DNA of 64,000 bases from Syngnathus acus (taxonomy: Eukaryota; Chordata; Actinopteri; Syngnathiformes; Syngnathidae). The stretch is from positions 2,584,295 through 2,648,294 of the forward strand of contig NC_051095.1 of assembly GCF_901709675.1 (NCBI RefSeq), given 5' to 3'. Below the pieces are notes generated by a model. That model did no database searches, was not told the origin of the DNA, and saw nothing but the letters and a program-made list of their open reading frames with translations. The position numbers and the translations under genes are program-made. Below, piece by piece: positions 32,045 through 47,632 of the stretch (position 1 is its first letter; every line of letters begins with the position of its first letter).

Positions 32045-32882
32045 CTTAGTTGTACAGATCGGTTTCCTGTTTTTTTTCCCCCATAACTTTATTGCTCATG
32101 TACAAAGGTACAAAAAAAAACAGTGACGTACACCGTTCGGCGCGGTACAAGAAAAAAAAAAAAAACGTATCGTACAGCACTTTGAATACAATTTCGTCAT
32201 ATTTACCATAATCACACGTAAAAGTGCAATTTTAAGTGGTACACAAACAAGGCTACATTCTTGAGGCTAATCGCCCGTTACCCAAACATGCAAAAGATTA
32301 TTCAGCATGTATAAAAGTGTTTATAAGATGTAACGCGTCACGCCTTGTGCACTTCCCAATATCACCGCCAGAGGGCGCTAAAGACAAGGAATACAAACTT
32401 CTGCAGGCAATACTGTATTGCCTTTCAATGTGGGTATGGCCAAAATAAACTGTTTTTAGTCAAATTGTATACAAGGGGGGAATTCAAAACACAAAAGGTT
32501 GGGGAATTTTTAAGTTAAGCTACAACACATATTTGTAACACAAGTCACATACTAAAGTAAGCAAGTTTCATGTGGGCATATCCCAAAACCCAAAGGTTTG
32601 TAGTCAAATTGCATTCAAATAGTGTTAAGAAAAAGAAACACAAGATTATAGAAACAAAAATACAAGAGTGAGTGAGACAGAATAATACTTCATGTTTGCC
32701 AAATTTGGAGTTCTTGCTATGGCACATATTTTGGAACAGAAGCACAGCAAACAATCCTGAAATCATCATGTGCCATCTGCATTTTCTCTAGTCCAGTACA
32801 AGTTTGTTGCCGACTTGTCCTTTAAACACTTTACAGTTTTTAAGCGTAAACTGCTTCTTTGCGAATTGTGTACAGCGTCTTC
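32045..32882. other. Probable nectin4 3' UTR abutting the otub1 promoter
   Basis: No coding sequence. The nectin4 transcript (minus strand) runs towards lower coordinates, and the first good minus-strand AATAAA I found is at 32088-32093. The otub1 start codon is at 32044, so the otub1 promoter probably lies inside the nectin4 3' UTR. A CRE-like TGACGTAC is present near 32124. Confidence 0.5.
32088..32093 (-). terminator. nectin4: Candidate poly(A) signal of nectin4
   Basis: AATAAA on the minus strand about 790 bases after the nectin4 stop and about 45 bases upstream of the otub1 ATG. Confidence 0.4.
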
Positions 32883-35800
32883 CTACACGATCTGGGCCTT
32901 GTGCACCAGGGAGGCATGCGGGCTCAAAGCAGTGTGGCCTGTCTCCTGTTTGAACCTCTTGGTGCTATTTGTGAGTTGGCTATGCACCTCAGACACCTGC
33001 GAGCGGCTGCTCTGGCTTTGCTGGTCATCAGGATGCTCCCGACTGGCGGGCCCCCCGAGGCCCTCATCCACCTCGTCGTCGTTGTCCGTCGTGGAGGGAG
33101 TGGTGTAGTCCGGGGAATGGTGGCGCAGGGACCTGACGGAGCTCCCTGGCCTTGACCATTCCTCATTTTGCTCCCTGGTGGACTTGATAGGCAACGGTGT
33201 CGGCACGCGACAAGGAAGGAACGTTCCCTGCTACAGACGTACACAACACACACAAATGTACAGTTGGATAATCTAGTTTCATTTGCGCTGTAAGCGATAT
33301 CGGTATTTAGTTTGGAGTTAACTGTCAAACTAAACACGTCATAAAGATTTCACACATTGTCTATTTAAATATGAAATATGCTTTGTTTTTAAAACATCAT
33401 TGGCGCCTACGCTAAAGCTAATGTAAAATCCTATTGAAATGCCAAAGGAAAATTAGCACTGAGTTTGGTGACTTCTACTATTCTCGTTAGTATTTATTTT
33501 TCTTTATTTAACTCGGTAACTGAATTATTTTCCGACTGTTATATCAAGTTATGTTTAAAGTTGAATTTTCAAGAGTTCAAGGAATTTTTATTGCCGTCCC
33601 AACCCACATTTCCACGCATGGCTCAAAATAAAATACCCGAGGTCCCAGGTTAGACGCTAGACTTGTGAACATGAAACTAGAACAACAAAATAAAATAAAA
33701 TAAATATGATAAAAATGCTTATTATAAATAACTGTGCTTATTATTTTTTCCCCCGATAATCGCCTAGCGTTAATCAGATGTCATTCGACTGTCTTGCTCA
33801 CCTCATCGTGGTCCATGTAGCTCTCTCTGACCTTTTGCGAGTTGAGTAGGACCGGCCGACCCAGATTGTCGTACGCACCCCCTCCCCCTTCTCCTGCCCT
33901 CCCACCCATGATCGTCGAATGGCTCTCACGACTGGGGGCCATCTCCTAAACAGACACAGAAGATGATTTGCTAACCGTTTTCTTCAAGCGACACTGTGGC
34001 AAGAGAACTCAACCGGGGGTTCTTGTCATGCAGTTGTTGTTTTTTTCTGGAATATGACAATTTTGAGTGGTTCTAACTACTCTCAGAGTCAGAGACAGGA
34101 ATAAAAGGAGCATCAAGTTTGATCGCTGCGACGAGCAGACTGACCCCGAGGGACGACAAGGTTCCCTCCACCCTCAGCGGGATGCTTTCCTCCGTCTGCA
34201 ATGACAGCAAATAGAATTTTATACTTGCTGGCAAACTTGCTGGAAGTTCTCCTGTCAAACTTTGCCGTTTCCTCAAGAGAGATAAAGCAACGCCTCCTTC
34301 CCTGTCTCATCCCGAGTGCTTCATTATGTCTTCAATTCATGTCAGACAAAGAATCACTGACTAAAATCTGACGGTTTTGTCTCCTGAGCAGAATTGGGTC
34401 GCGTAGACGGATGGGGGGAAAAAAGCGGGATTGTGTTTGTTCGGTGTTGTGGGGGAGAAAAGAATCAATCAGTACCGCTCCTCTGGCATCTGTGCTGACC
34501 GAGTTGATCCTCCTCAAAGAAGCTTGCCAAGACAGAGTGCTTATTTCCTCCCTGTGTGAAATCAAAGACGGTGAGATGAGTTCTCCGCTTTTTGTATAAA
34601 GTATTAAAAAATATATCAAAACTAACTGTACTGAAAACCCCCAGAATAATATGAGCTTGTTCCATACTTCTTCTCGGTCAGTTCCCTCTTGAGCCTCTTG
34701 TTCTTTTTCTTGTGGTGACAGGTGACGGTGATGATGACGACCAGCATCAAGAGGAGCAACGCCGCAGCTATCACTCCCACGACAACCATCGTCATCGTCT
34801 CCGTCATCGCTTGCCTCAGGGGAAACTCTGGAGTAGGGAAGGCGGCAAGCGGTCGAAACGAGGGATACATGGACGGGGGTTGGGGGGGGGGGGGTTCAAA
34901 GGCTCGACTGTCGAGGTCTACCTGACACGATAATCTCCACCTCCGCCACACCAACGCCAACGTCGTTCTTCGCCACGCACTGGTAGGTGCCGCTGTCTGA
35001 TTGGCTGAGGGGCCGCCTGAACTCCAGGGTTCCGTTGGGGTGAGGGATCAAACCCTCGGGTAAAGCCTCACCATCTCTGCAAATAAAGAAACGACAAGTC
35101 GTTACTGTCCAATTTCATTCTTTCCACATCTGTGGTTCTTTCAGGAAAATGAGTCCAAACTTATGGACGGAATGTGGACGTATTTGGAAGTAACCAAATT
35201 CAAACTCAAGTCTCGTGTTAAAGGGTTTTACTTTCAGTCATTTCTAAAAGGCTTTAAAATAAACAAACAAAATAAATAAATAATGCTTGTGCACACCCAA
35301 AAATTATGAATAAAAAAACTAATAAATAAATAAATAAAAAATGCTTGTTCAAGCATTATTTAGATTTTTTTGGAAGTAACCGAATTAAATCTCAAGTCTA
35401 GAGTGTTAGTGTTCTGAATAACATTAATAAATCATTTCTAAAACGCTTTAAAATAAACAAAGAAACAAACACACAAAATAAATTTAGAACAAAATAAAAT
35501 AAAACAAACAAATAAATAAATAAATAAATAAATAAATAAGGCTTGTCCAAGATCGAGTACATTTTCTGTTTCCTTTTATGCAACATGCAGTTTTCGATTG
35601 AGCATTTTCGAAACAGTCACTGACTTCATCCGTTCTGTTCCCCTTTTTCATCAGTCGTCTCGCTCACACACTTTCGGTTCCCTCCGCAATGTGGGCTACC
35701 TTTCCCTTTCCTCGCTAGAGGTTGCGTCACCCAGACGCCTGCTGTTGACAAAACCAACAGGTTCGCCCCGCCTCATGCTCGATCATGTAATCGGTAATAT

Positions 35801-38417
35801 GTTGTTGTTCAGGTAGTATGTCAAAAATGTGTGTTTTAAAGCATAATCTTCCCGACTGCTCAAAGTTGTCTTCATCGTTTGTAGCGATTACACATTCAAA
35901 GGCTAACGATAACTACGAAGACGGGCGCGGTAAAAACGAGTTCACACCCCTGACTTAAGGTGACTTGTACATGTTGTTTTCTCTTAAACGTAACAACATC
36001 TGCCACACCCTGATGACTGATATTAATCCCATAAATTGAGCAAACGCACGATGACTCGAGTACGACGGGTTCAATGCGCGAGCAATCTGCCACTGTTGAT
36101 ATGTGGCGTCATCACGCTCGGAGTTACTGGAAAAATAACCGACCAGACGCTGAGTCAACAGTTATCTTGGTGGGTACCTGGCCCAGGTGAACTGCTGCGG
36201 TTTAGGGTTTCCTCCACTCGTGCAAGTCAGGGCTGCATGCTCCAGGCCCACATACCAGTCCCCGTTGTAGCCCGTCACCTCAGAATCGGGAGGAACTGGG
36301 AATGATACGTGCAACCATGAGTAAGGTTGACCTGATTTAATCGTCCACTTTTCGATCCCACTCACAGTGTACGACCAGTTTGTTTTGGTGCCTGCGTGGG
36401 CCCGTTGTGAGAGTCGGATGCCACACCAGACAATCCAGTTTCTTCCCGTTCATTTTTCTCAGAGGGTGCAAGGAGAAGTAGGTGGTGACAGCCCCGTTGG
36501 CCCAGGAACGGTTGATAGACTGACCGTGTAGCTCAGTGTCCCATGACAGCTGAGGCGGGGGGCGGGCCAAAGAGCGGCACGACGCCGCCTGCCGGTATGA
36601 CTGCCCCTCGACCAGAATCACGGGCTCCAGGGAGGAGATCGGGATGGCTGGAGGAGAAACATGATGTTGAATATTTCTGTTAGAATCCCACTTTTTGGAA
36701 AATATGCTAAATAACTAACATTGGTCGAGTAAATAACACTGGTCCCAACATTGACCCCTGTGGGATGCCACGTGTTGTACAAGCATTGCGACTAGCAGCA
36801 TTCCATTATTCCAAACTCCTCACCCAATTCAAAACTAGCCCCCGAAATCCTCATTTGTCTTTGTTGCGTTGATCTGATTCAGTGGTTCCGATTTGATTCT
36901 TTATTTGCTATTTGATTCCATATTTGTATCGACAAAGTGACGAGAAACTCACTCCAGACCATGAGGGTCACAATTTGGTCGAAGTTTCCAAATGGGTAAG
37001 AGTTGATGTGACACTTGTAGCGCCCCTCGTGCGAGACATCTGTGCTGAAGAGTACCAAAGACGAGTCCTCGGTAGGGATGCTGCTGTTAAATCGCACCTG
37101 GCCGGACCACGCTCCAAAAGCTGGAAACAATAAATATTTAACGTCATTGCGGAAACAAGTACATGTCCGTGTTTACATATTGTTTTATGACACCTTAAAA
37201 GTTGAAGACCATTATTGTGGTCATTTGAATGATTCATATCATTTTTTGGGTCAAATTGTTCAGCCCTACTGATGCGTACCGGTCTGGCCGTCAATGTGGT
37301 GAGCCGTGATGATCTGCTCCCAGCCCTCTGGGATCTCCTTGTACCATGTGACCTGCACCACCAACTCCGTTTCTCCCGGCCGGAAGCGGCAGGGCAGGAC
37401 CGTCTCCTTTTCGGCCAGGGAGAAGATGGAGTCGTTCGGGGGCCGCTGGACAAATTCTCCTCCGCTCGCTGCAATCGAGAAGATTTTTTTCCCAGAGTAA
37501 TGCTATGAAACTAAGACAATAGACCGCATTGAATCCGTTATTCCAGTTCCATGGAGCAAATATTAGAATTTAGGTTCTGATGGTGTTGAGGTCAGCAGAG
37601 GTCTTCCTGCCCTGTAGGTGTCCCAATATTTTTGCGGAACAAGACTAGCCGTGTTGAAGAAGGACTCAAAGACCATCACGGCTTTGCGCTACCAGTACAA
37701 GTGAAATATGTCGCTTGACAAGTTACACGAGACGTGTCGTAGCGCATCACGTCTGGACACGGCAGGAATTAACGACAGACAAAAACGTGTCGTGTGTGCG
37801 GCCTGTTTACAAAATGTCTTTGCTGTGCTGAGATGTCACGTGACCCAAACCTACACACACATCAAATGGGATGACCTCTGTGTTGTCGATACCGACCTTG
37901 GATTTGCTTGGCATCATCTTTTCCGATCACAACTGCCTCTACAAATGTGAGTGTTTCGTCACACTGAGAGAGGCAATGATTCACAACGCCGCATTGTGAG
38001 AACGGGACAGCATGCGTCAAGCCGAGGAGCCGTGATTCATGCATTTCCCGTGAGCACCGGCTCACCACCTATCAGTCTCGCGCCTCGTGTGGAATCCACC
38101 GACGGCACACGTATTACTTCATCGTTTCTTGTGTCCATGTGGAAGACGAGGCATGGACACATTTAATAAATGGGTTTGACCAATGAATCGGCAGGTATTA
38201 GCCACCTTAAAAAGGACCGATTATGCAGGTTTTTTTGTCGTCATTTTTTACACATGAATACAACCCTACACTAACCCTAACCCCTTGATTATTCACCCCA
38301 TTCCAAAAAATCCAAAATATGAAAGAAAATTGAAAAAAAAAGTGTATATATATATATATATACTTTTTTTTCCAATTTATTTATTTATTTATATATATAT
38401 ATATACACACTTTTTTG

Positions 38418-38465
<48 letters not shown>

Positions 38466-38840
38466 CAGTATATCACACACAGTATATCATACAATGTGAC
38501 TGTTGAGGGGTTTTTTTTACGCCATAAAAAATTGGATCAACAGCAACCAGTTTTTCCTGATACGTCAGGCAGCAGCATGCCGTTGTTATTTTTTCTCGGC
38601 CTGTCAAGAAAGGCTGCTCCACTCAAGTGCGTTTTCTCGCGAACGTCCCAAGCGCAAGTACTTTATTGTGAATCTTTGATGACGAGGGGAAACAACATCT
38701 TTTTTTGCGTAGTCGAAATACTATTAATGGCAAGAGCGTAAGAGGAAATAAAGATCCTACGACAAAGCAAAAAAATATTTCTTACCAGAGATCCGGGCAA
38801 CCAGGAGACACAACAAGAGTCCTCTGATCCAGGATGTCAT
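32883..38840 (-). CDS. nectin4: Nectin-4-like immunoglobulin-family adhesion receptor
   Basis: Eleven exons, 1,743 nt, 580 residues: 38786-38840, 37280-37468, 36953-37120, 36366-36647, 36178-36295, 34922-35076, 34668-34827, 34476-34551, 34145-34195, 33802-33945, 32883-33227. Order: signal peptide (MTSWIRGLLLCLLVARISG), V-type Ig domain (to about 137), two C-type Ig domains (to about 322), one transmembrane helix (about 336-358, VVVGVIAAALLLLMLVVIIT), and a 220-residue tail. Nectins form cell-cell contacts and bind afadin through their C-terminus; here it ends KAQIV. The match to nectin-4 rather than other nectins rests on SWDTELHGQ, KMNGKKLDC and SLRRINSVSTDAR in the juxtamembrane tail, and on the neighbours fcer1g and ndufs2. 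Large introns (35077-36177 and 37469-38785) hold AT-rich repeats. Confidence 0.9.
35470..35540. repeat. AAAT-type microsatellite in a nectin4 intron
   Basis: A run of AAAT/AAAC units; similar shorter runs occur at 35270-35345. The surrounding sequence at 35135-35285 and 35345-35460 is partly repeated (GGAAGTAACC, TCATTTCTAAAA), which suggests a local duplication. Confidence 0.75.
38338..38465. repeat. TA dinucleotide microsatellite with inverted symmetry
   Basis: Three TA runs (about 38344-38362, 38391-38405, 38422-38462) separated by T-rich spacers, in the first intron of nectin4. The arms can pair with each other. Confidence 0.9.
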
Positions 38841-40267
38841 CCTCCCAAGAGTTGCTGCACCACTTGAGCAAACAAATCATCAGCCTAAGCTGTTGAACGC
38901 AGACATGCTTCTGGTTCCTTGAGTCCAAAAATTGTACATCAAGTTTTAAGATTCGGTCCCTTTTCTGTGGTGGTTTGTCACACACATGGTGAGAGCAGAA
39001 AGGCTCACCTGTCAGGGATACACCTGTTTGCATTAGTTGCTCACTCGTGCTTCCACCTCCTCGCCACAAGTCAACTTTCCGGTTTGGCCGAGGCCACAGT
39101 TTATACCGCATGCGCTGGTTTTTACTTGCTCATGCCCGGAGGCTGCAAACGAGACACATCTGCCGGCAAACAAGGCAGAAAATCTGCCACCTTTTGGTCT
39201 GTGTGAACACCTTCTTTCTTCAGTCATAACAAAGTGCAGTGGCACATTTATATCTTAATTATTGAACGCTTGTTTAATATTTTTTTTAGATTCAAGAACT
39301 GGATGCATTTCAAGGAATCTGATCAGTTGTGAAGGTCATTTAAGATTTTACAAAAACATTTGTCCTAGCACTGACCCTTGTGGGATGCCACACACAATGT
39401 ACTTCTAGCTTACAAATGCCTTCTCACCAAATTGAAAATGTCAATGTGATATTGATTGTAGTTTTCAGATAATGATTTATATTATTATATCACCATTATC
39501 GATTTTGCGTTAGGACTGTAGCCATAAATTTGTGGATTTTCGCCCGTTTTAAAGACCTTCACGTCTTAATATTTGTCACAGGAAAAATGACACTTATCAC
39601 TGAGAGGATTTTTATACAATTTGTAGATCATGCCAGTCAATGCATGTTTGAAAGTTTACTTTTTATTACATAGTTTGCACGGCAGTTGCTCATGCTAGTA
39701 GTTTGCACACCGGGTAGATGCTAATGCTAATGGTAGGGTGCGTTGAGCATTGCAACATTTTCTTTTTCTCTCCATGTGTTTATTTTGCTCTCTCAATTTC
39801 ATTTTGGTTTTATGCAACAACTTTGTTTCAGAACAAACAGGAAGCTCTGTATTCTTTGAATATTCGGAATATTGTAAAAATAAAACGGTATGGAAACACA
39901 TTTAAATTATACTCACAATACCCATAGGCATTTATTCTTAATACTGCGTAGGCTTAATATAATAATAGGCTTAATTGATAACTTTTTTGTGACGCTAAAT
40001 ATATATTTCTAGCAGGTTATACTACCCCCTAGTGGCCAAAGCGTGTACACCATAAATAGCCCAATAAATTGAAGCAAAAAAAAAAAGTGGTATTGAATCA
40101 CGTCTCTATTTTTTATTAATAACTGCCCAATATAGTAAATCAAGAACAAATTCTCAAAACGTAAGCGACGCAACATTATTTTTCATTGTCCCCGAATTTG
40201 CATTGCACCTAAAAGCTCGCCAAAATAAGCGTAGGATAAAAACTTCGATTGCGGTCTCCTTTCCTTG
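38841..40267. other. Intergenic spacer, nectin4 promoter side and fcer1g 3' end
   Basis: No coding sequence recognised. A phrase at 39376-39400 (CTGACCCTTGTGGGATGCCA) closely resembles 36752-36776 inside a nectin4 intron, so both are probably fragments of one dispersed repeat. A minus-strand AATAAA at 40112-40117 may serve fcer1g. Confidence 0.5.
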
Positions 40268-41641
40268 TCACTTAACGGTGTCAATTATGGCATATGTGTC
40301 CTGGGCATGAGGAGTCAAATCCTGAGAAGATAATGAGCAACAAACAACAAGTCAATGTGAGTGTGCCACTTGCTAAAATTGTTCAAAGACTTACAGTGTA
40401 GATGCCTTCTTGAGAACTCTATCAAAGATAGAAAGGGGAGGGGGCAAGTTATCAAAAAAACAAATCACACATCAGTTGTACATGTTTGTGAGCAGAATTT
40501 TACCTGCTTGCAATTTGCATTCCCCTTGGCATGCTTCTTAAAAGTGCGCATCTGTAGGTTGAACATTAGGATTTACTCATTACTAGCTTATCATGTTTGT
40601 TAGCATTAAACTATATTTTCCACCTTTATTTGTATGCATAAAACTCCCCCCCTCCCCCTTTTAGGTTTCTTTCACAACCACACAGGAAGTGAAGCCACAT
40701 CCACAGGCACACTGCATTCAAGTGAGGTATACTTTTATTGATATACTTTGAGTGTGACTTAATTGGGATGCATTGAAAAGGACAAGGGGGAGGGGGGGGG
40801 GGGGAGATGCCGACCTTGAGTCTGCAGTAGAGCGCAGTCAGGATGATGCCGTACAAAAACAGCAGACCGTCCAGCACATAACAGAGTTCGGGTTCACCCA
40901 GAGCGGCTACAGGAAGAAGATAAAAATGTTGGAATCATTTTGACACCAGTTTTTAGATGAAATTATGATGCAGGTGTTCCTAATGAAGTGTCCAGTGTGG
41001 CTGTATTTTGGGGGAGCTAAAATAATGATTAAAGTAGGATCAATTAAAATATAAATTAATGACGTACGTATAGCAATGTTAGTTTACGAAACAAAGCAAG
41101 TTTTGACTTTTCTAAGCTGATGACAAAACAAGACAAAAATTAATTCTGTACATTTTCCTGACAGCAAAACTTACAGATATTGTGATTCACGCACTTCAAA
41201 TTTGATCAAAGTTTTGTCGTCTTGAAATTTTCAGTTCATCCAACTGTTTTTGCTTTTTAGGTCTTGTAGCCAAATTGAAAGGAAATGAATCAGTCATCAC
41301 ATGACGGCAGTGACATTTGTCTTGGAAAAAGCTTGACCGCTTGCTACTTTTGAATCGTGGCTGGCTAAAAACAAACGAAGTCAGTCAGTCAAGTCTTTTC
41401 ACTCCTCTACCAACCATAGACAAGCGCCAACTTTTTTGTTTTGTCCACAAACGATGCCTAATGGGATCAGCTTCTCTTTTCGCAAGTGAGAAAATAGGAC
41501 AAAATTAAGTTTAAAGACGTTTCGCAAACGCTCGTCGCCATCGGTAACCGAAGCGCACACCCTCCGCAACTCACCAGCTCGCCCGAAACTCATCCACAGG
41601 GGAACGGCCGCCAGAACCGGACTCCTGCGCCACGAGGCCAT
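40268..41641 (-). CDS. fcer1g: Fc receptor gamma chain, ITAM signalling adaptor
   Basis: Five exons, 285 nt, 94 residues: 41575-41641, 40815-40906, 40504-40551, 40395-40418, 40268-40321. FCER1G is a disulphide-linked dimer that pairs with Fc receptors and other activating receptors in leukocytes and signals through Syk. After a signal peptide ([17 protein letters not shown]) comes a near-invariant segment, [20 protein letters not shown] then [10 protein letters not shown], with the dimerising Cys and the membrane Asp that pairs with partner receptors. The ITAM is split over the last two exons: YTDL, seven residues, then YAII. The stretch [16 protein letters not shown] replaces the human IQVRKAAITSYE and is more basic. 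Fourth exon is only 24 bases. Adjacent to ndufs2, as in human. Confidence 0.93.
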
Positions 41642-41912
41642 GGTTCTATTCGGTCCAAAACACGAAATGACACGACGGGTTTCCTGCACAAGAATGACAA
41701 AGTGCAAAAAAAAAAAGAAGAAAAAAGCCTACCAAAAAAGAGAGCAGAGAGGGGGAAGTTGTGGTCTGAGAGCCAAGTCCGTCTGTCTCATATCTGCTCA
41801 GGCCACTCCCTCTTTTGAAGACCAAACCACAGTAAAGTCAAACCTTTTGTTGCTCTTTTTTTTCTCACATTAGAAATGAGAGAGTCTTCTTTTTGATTGT
41901 GACCATAAACTA

Positions 41913-41918
41913 TTTATT
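41913..41918 (-). terminator. ndufs2: Poly(A) signal of ndufs2
   Basis: AATAAA on the minus strand, about 45 bases after the ndufs2 stop codon. Only about 270 bases separate it from the fcer1g start codon. Confidence 0.6.
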
Positions 41919-41961
41919 AGGTATTTATACATCACAGAACATCAGGCGAGCGGGTCAGAGC

Positions 41962-45640
<3,679 letters not shown>

Positions 45641-46247
45641 CTTGGCTGTCAAGCCAGCGCTGTTGAGTGACGTCACATAATCTCTTCTTCGCTGGTCATA
45701 TGCGGCGAAATAACGCACGCGACTGCCACCGACTGGTAATGTTTGCAAAAGTATTACAGTATTGTTTTTTTTTTTTAAAGTAACACGTCACCGTGTAAAG
45801 TGACAGACAAATATGTAGTCAAAAACAAGGAAGGACAGATTACTTATTTTTTTAATTAAAAAAAACAGTGCTTTTATTTATGTAATACTGTGGAAAAATA
45901 ATTACATACATTTTTAAAAAATATTGAAGGTAGAGAAATTAAAAAAAAGTTCGATAACATACTTTTAACATTTTTTTTTCCTGCTACGGAACAGTACAAT
46001 AACATAAACATTGGGGTTTTCTAAAGTCAAAGACACAATAATACAGGATACAGTCCTACCAGAGGTATAAAAGTACTAGATCGTGAGAGAAATGATAGAC
46101 GTATATTGAAACACACCGGCATACAACAGTCCCACGCACACATGAGTCAGAGGCGGTTTGGAGTATGCATGTATCCATTCACACATCTATACAAACACAC
46201 TGTACAAATTGATGTGCGTGCCAATGCCCACACACTCCATCTTGACT

Positions 46248-46285
<38 letters not shown>

Positions 46286-47632
46286 ACTTACTACTACATG
46301 TCAATATTGTAGACAGCCTTCACGGAGCCTCGCCATACACATTCTCTTCCGGCCCTTTTGGCAGGCAGACGATGAGAAAGGATAATGTTCTTCCGATAAG
46401 GCCACTCAGTTCTAAACCCCACGTGTGTGTTTTTCTCATCGTCCGCACCAGTCTTTTAGTTTAGAGCTCGGGGGTGGGGAAAAAGGCCCAAGCTGAGGAA
46501 AAAGTCTTAAAACAAGGTCCCTCACCTGGTTTGTAAAGCAACAGTCGCCAATAGAAGGAGCTTCTACTGCATACTACTGTACATGGTCTACGGTGAAGAA
46601 CAATATGAACACTTGGCACTAGGTTCTTTTTTTTTTATACACTGGTATACCCTTTTCGATGGCACAACTCCTCCGACATTTGGTCCATACATACACATCA
46701 TTTTATGTTTGACATTGACAAAAATAATTCTGTAATGTTAAAAAATAGAATACAAAGCTCTAGTCATGTGTGCAAAATTAAAAGACGACAGATATAGAAG
46801 AGAGACGTCCAAGCATGAATACTGTTGATGCGGTGCAAAAAGGATGATGACCTCCCTACTAACAACCACTTTCCCCCGGCGAATACGTAGGGGATGAGCC
46901 AGTCCCGATACCGATATTAGTCATCGATACTTAAAGCAAAAAAATGATCTAAGTCTTCCTCGGTGCTACGTTGCAGCCGTTTAACACATCGGTGAGTCAT
47001 CATGTGCGCTGGGAAGGCAGAAATTGATTCGAAGGAATTGTCATTGTGTTCATTCGAATTTTACGAGCCATCAAGTGGTATCGGGACTTGGTATCGGGGA
47101 ATAAAAACCAGAACCGGTACCGAACTGAAAAAAACAAAAACAGTGGTATTGAGCATCCCTACTAATAAGCATGATGGGAAACGTTGGACAAGAAAAGACG
47201 GCAGCCATAAACGACTCCCGCCCTCTGAGGTTTCTCCCAATCACATGTACCGTGTCAGACTTTGAACGAGTCGCGCCTCCGCCAGAGTTCGCAACCCTGC
47301 GCCGTTCTTTCACCCCGTAGTGGAGCGCGATTCGTTTTGCCCTCTAGATGTGCTGCTTCGTGGAAACTCGACGCAGTCCGGCAACCCAAAGCAAAAATCC
47401 TCGTCGTCCATCCTCGTCATGATCGTGACTCACGCCGTCCGCTCTCGCCGAGTTTCCAAACACGTTGGCCAGCGCGCAGTCGGCCGCCCACACTTTTGTC
47501 TGCCTTTTCCGGCACGCGTGTGTGCCGTATTCTGTTCACCGGGGCGTGTTGGTGTGTGCGTGTAAATATGTGTGTGTTGGTTGTAGCTGCAATGCCATGT
47601 CGAAGACACTCCTTCGTGCCGCCGGAGCGCTT
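45641..47632. other. ndufs2 promoter and probable kirrel1 3' UTR
   Basis: The kirrel1 stop lies at 47633-47635 on the minus strand. A minus-strand AATAAA at 45873-45878 would give a 3' UTR of about 1.75 kb ending some 200 bases upstream of the ndufs2 start. No canonical AATAAA nearer the stop was noticed. A CT then CA microsatellite lies at 46250-46288. No other gene is seen. Confidence 0.5.
46250..46288. repeat. CT/CA dinucleotide microsatellite
   Basis: A short CT run followed by about 14 CA units. Confidence 0.9.
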
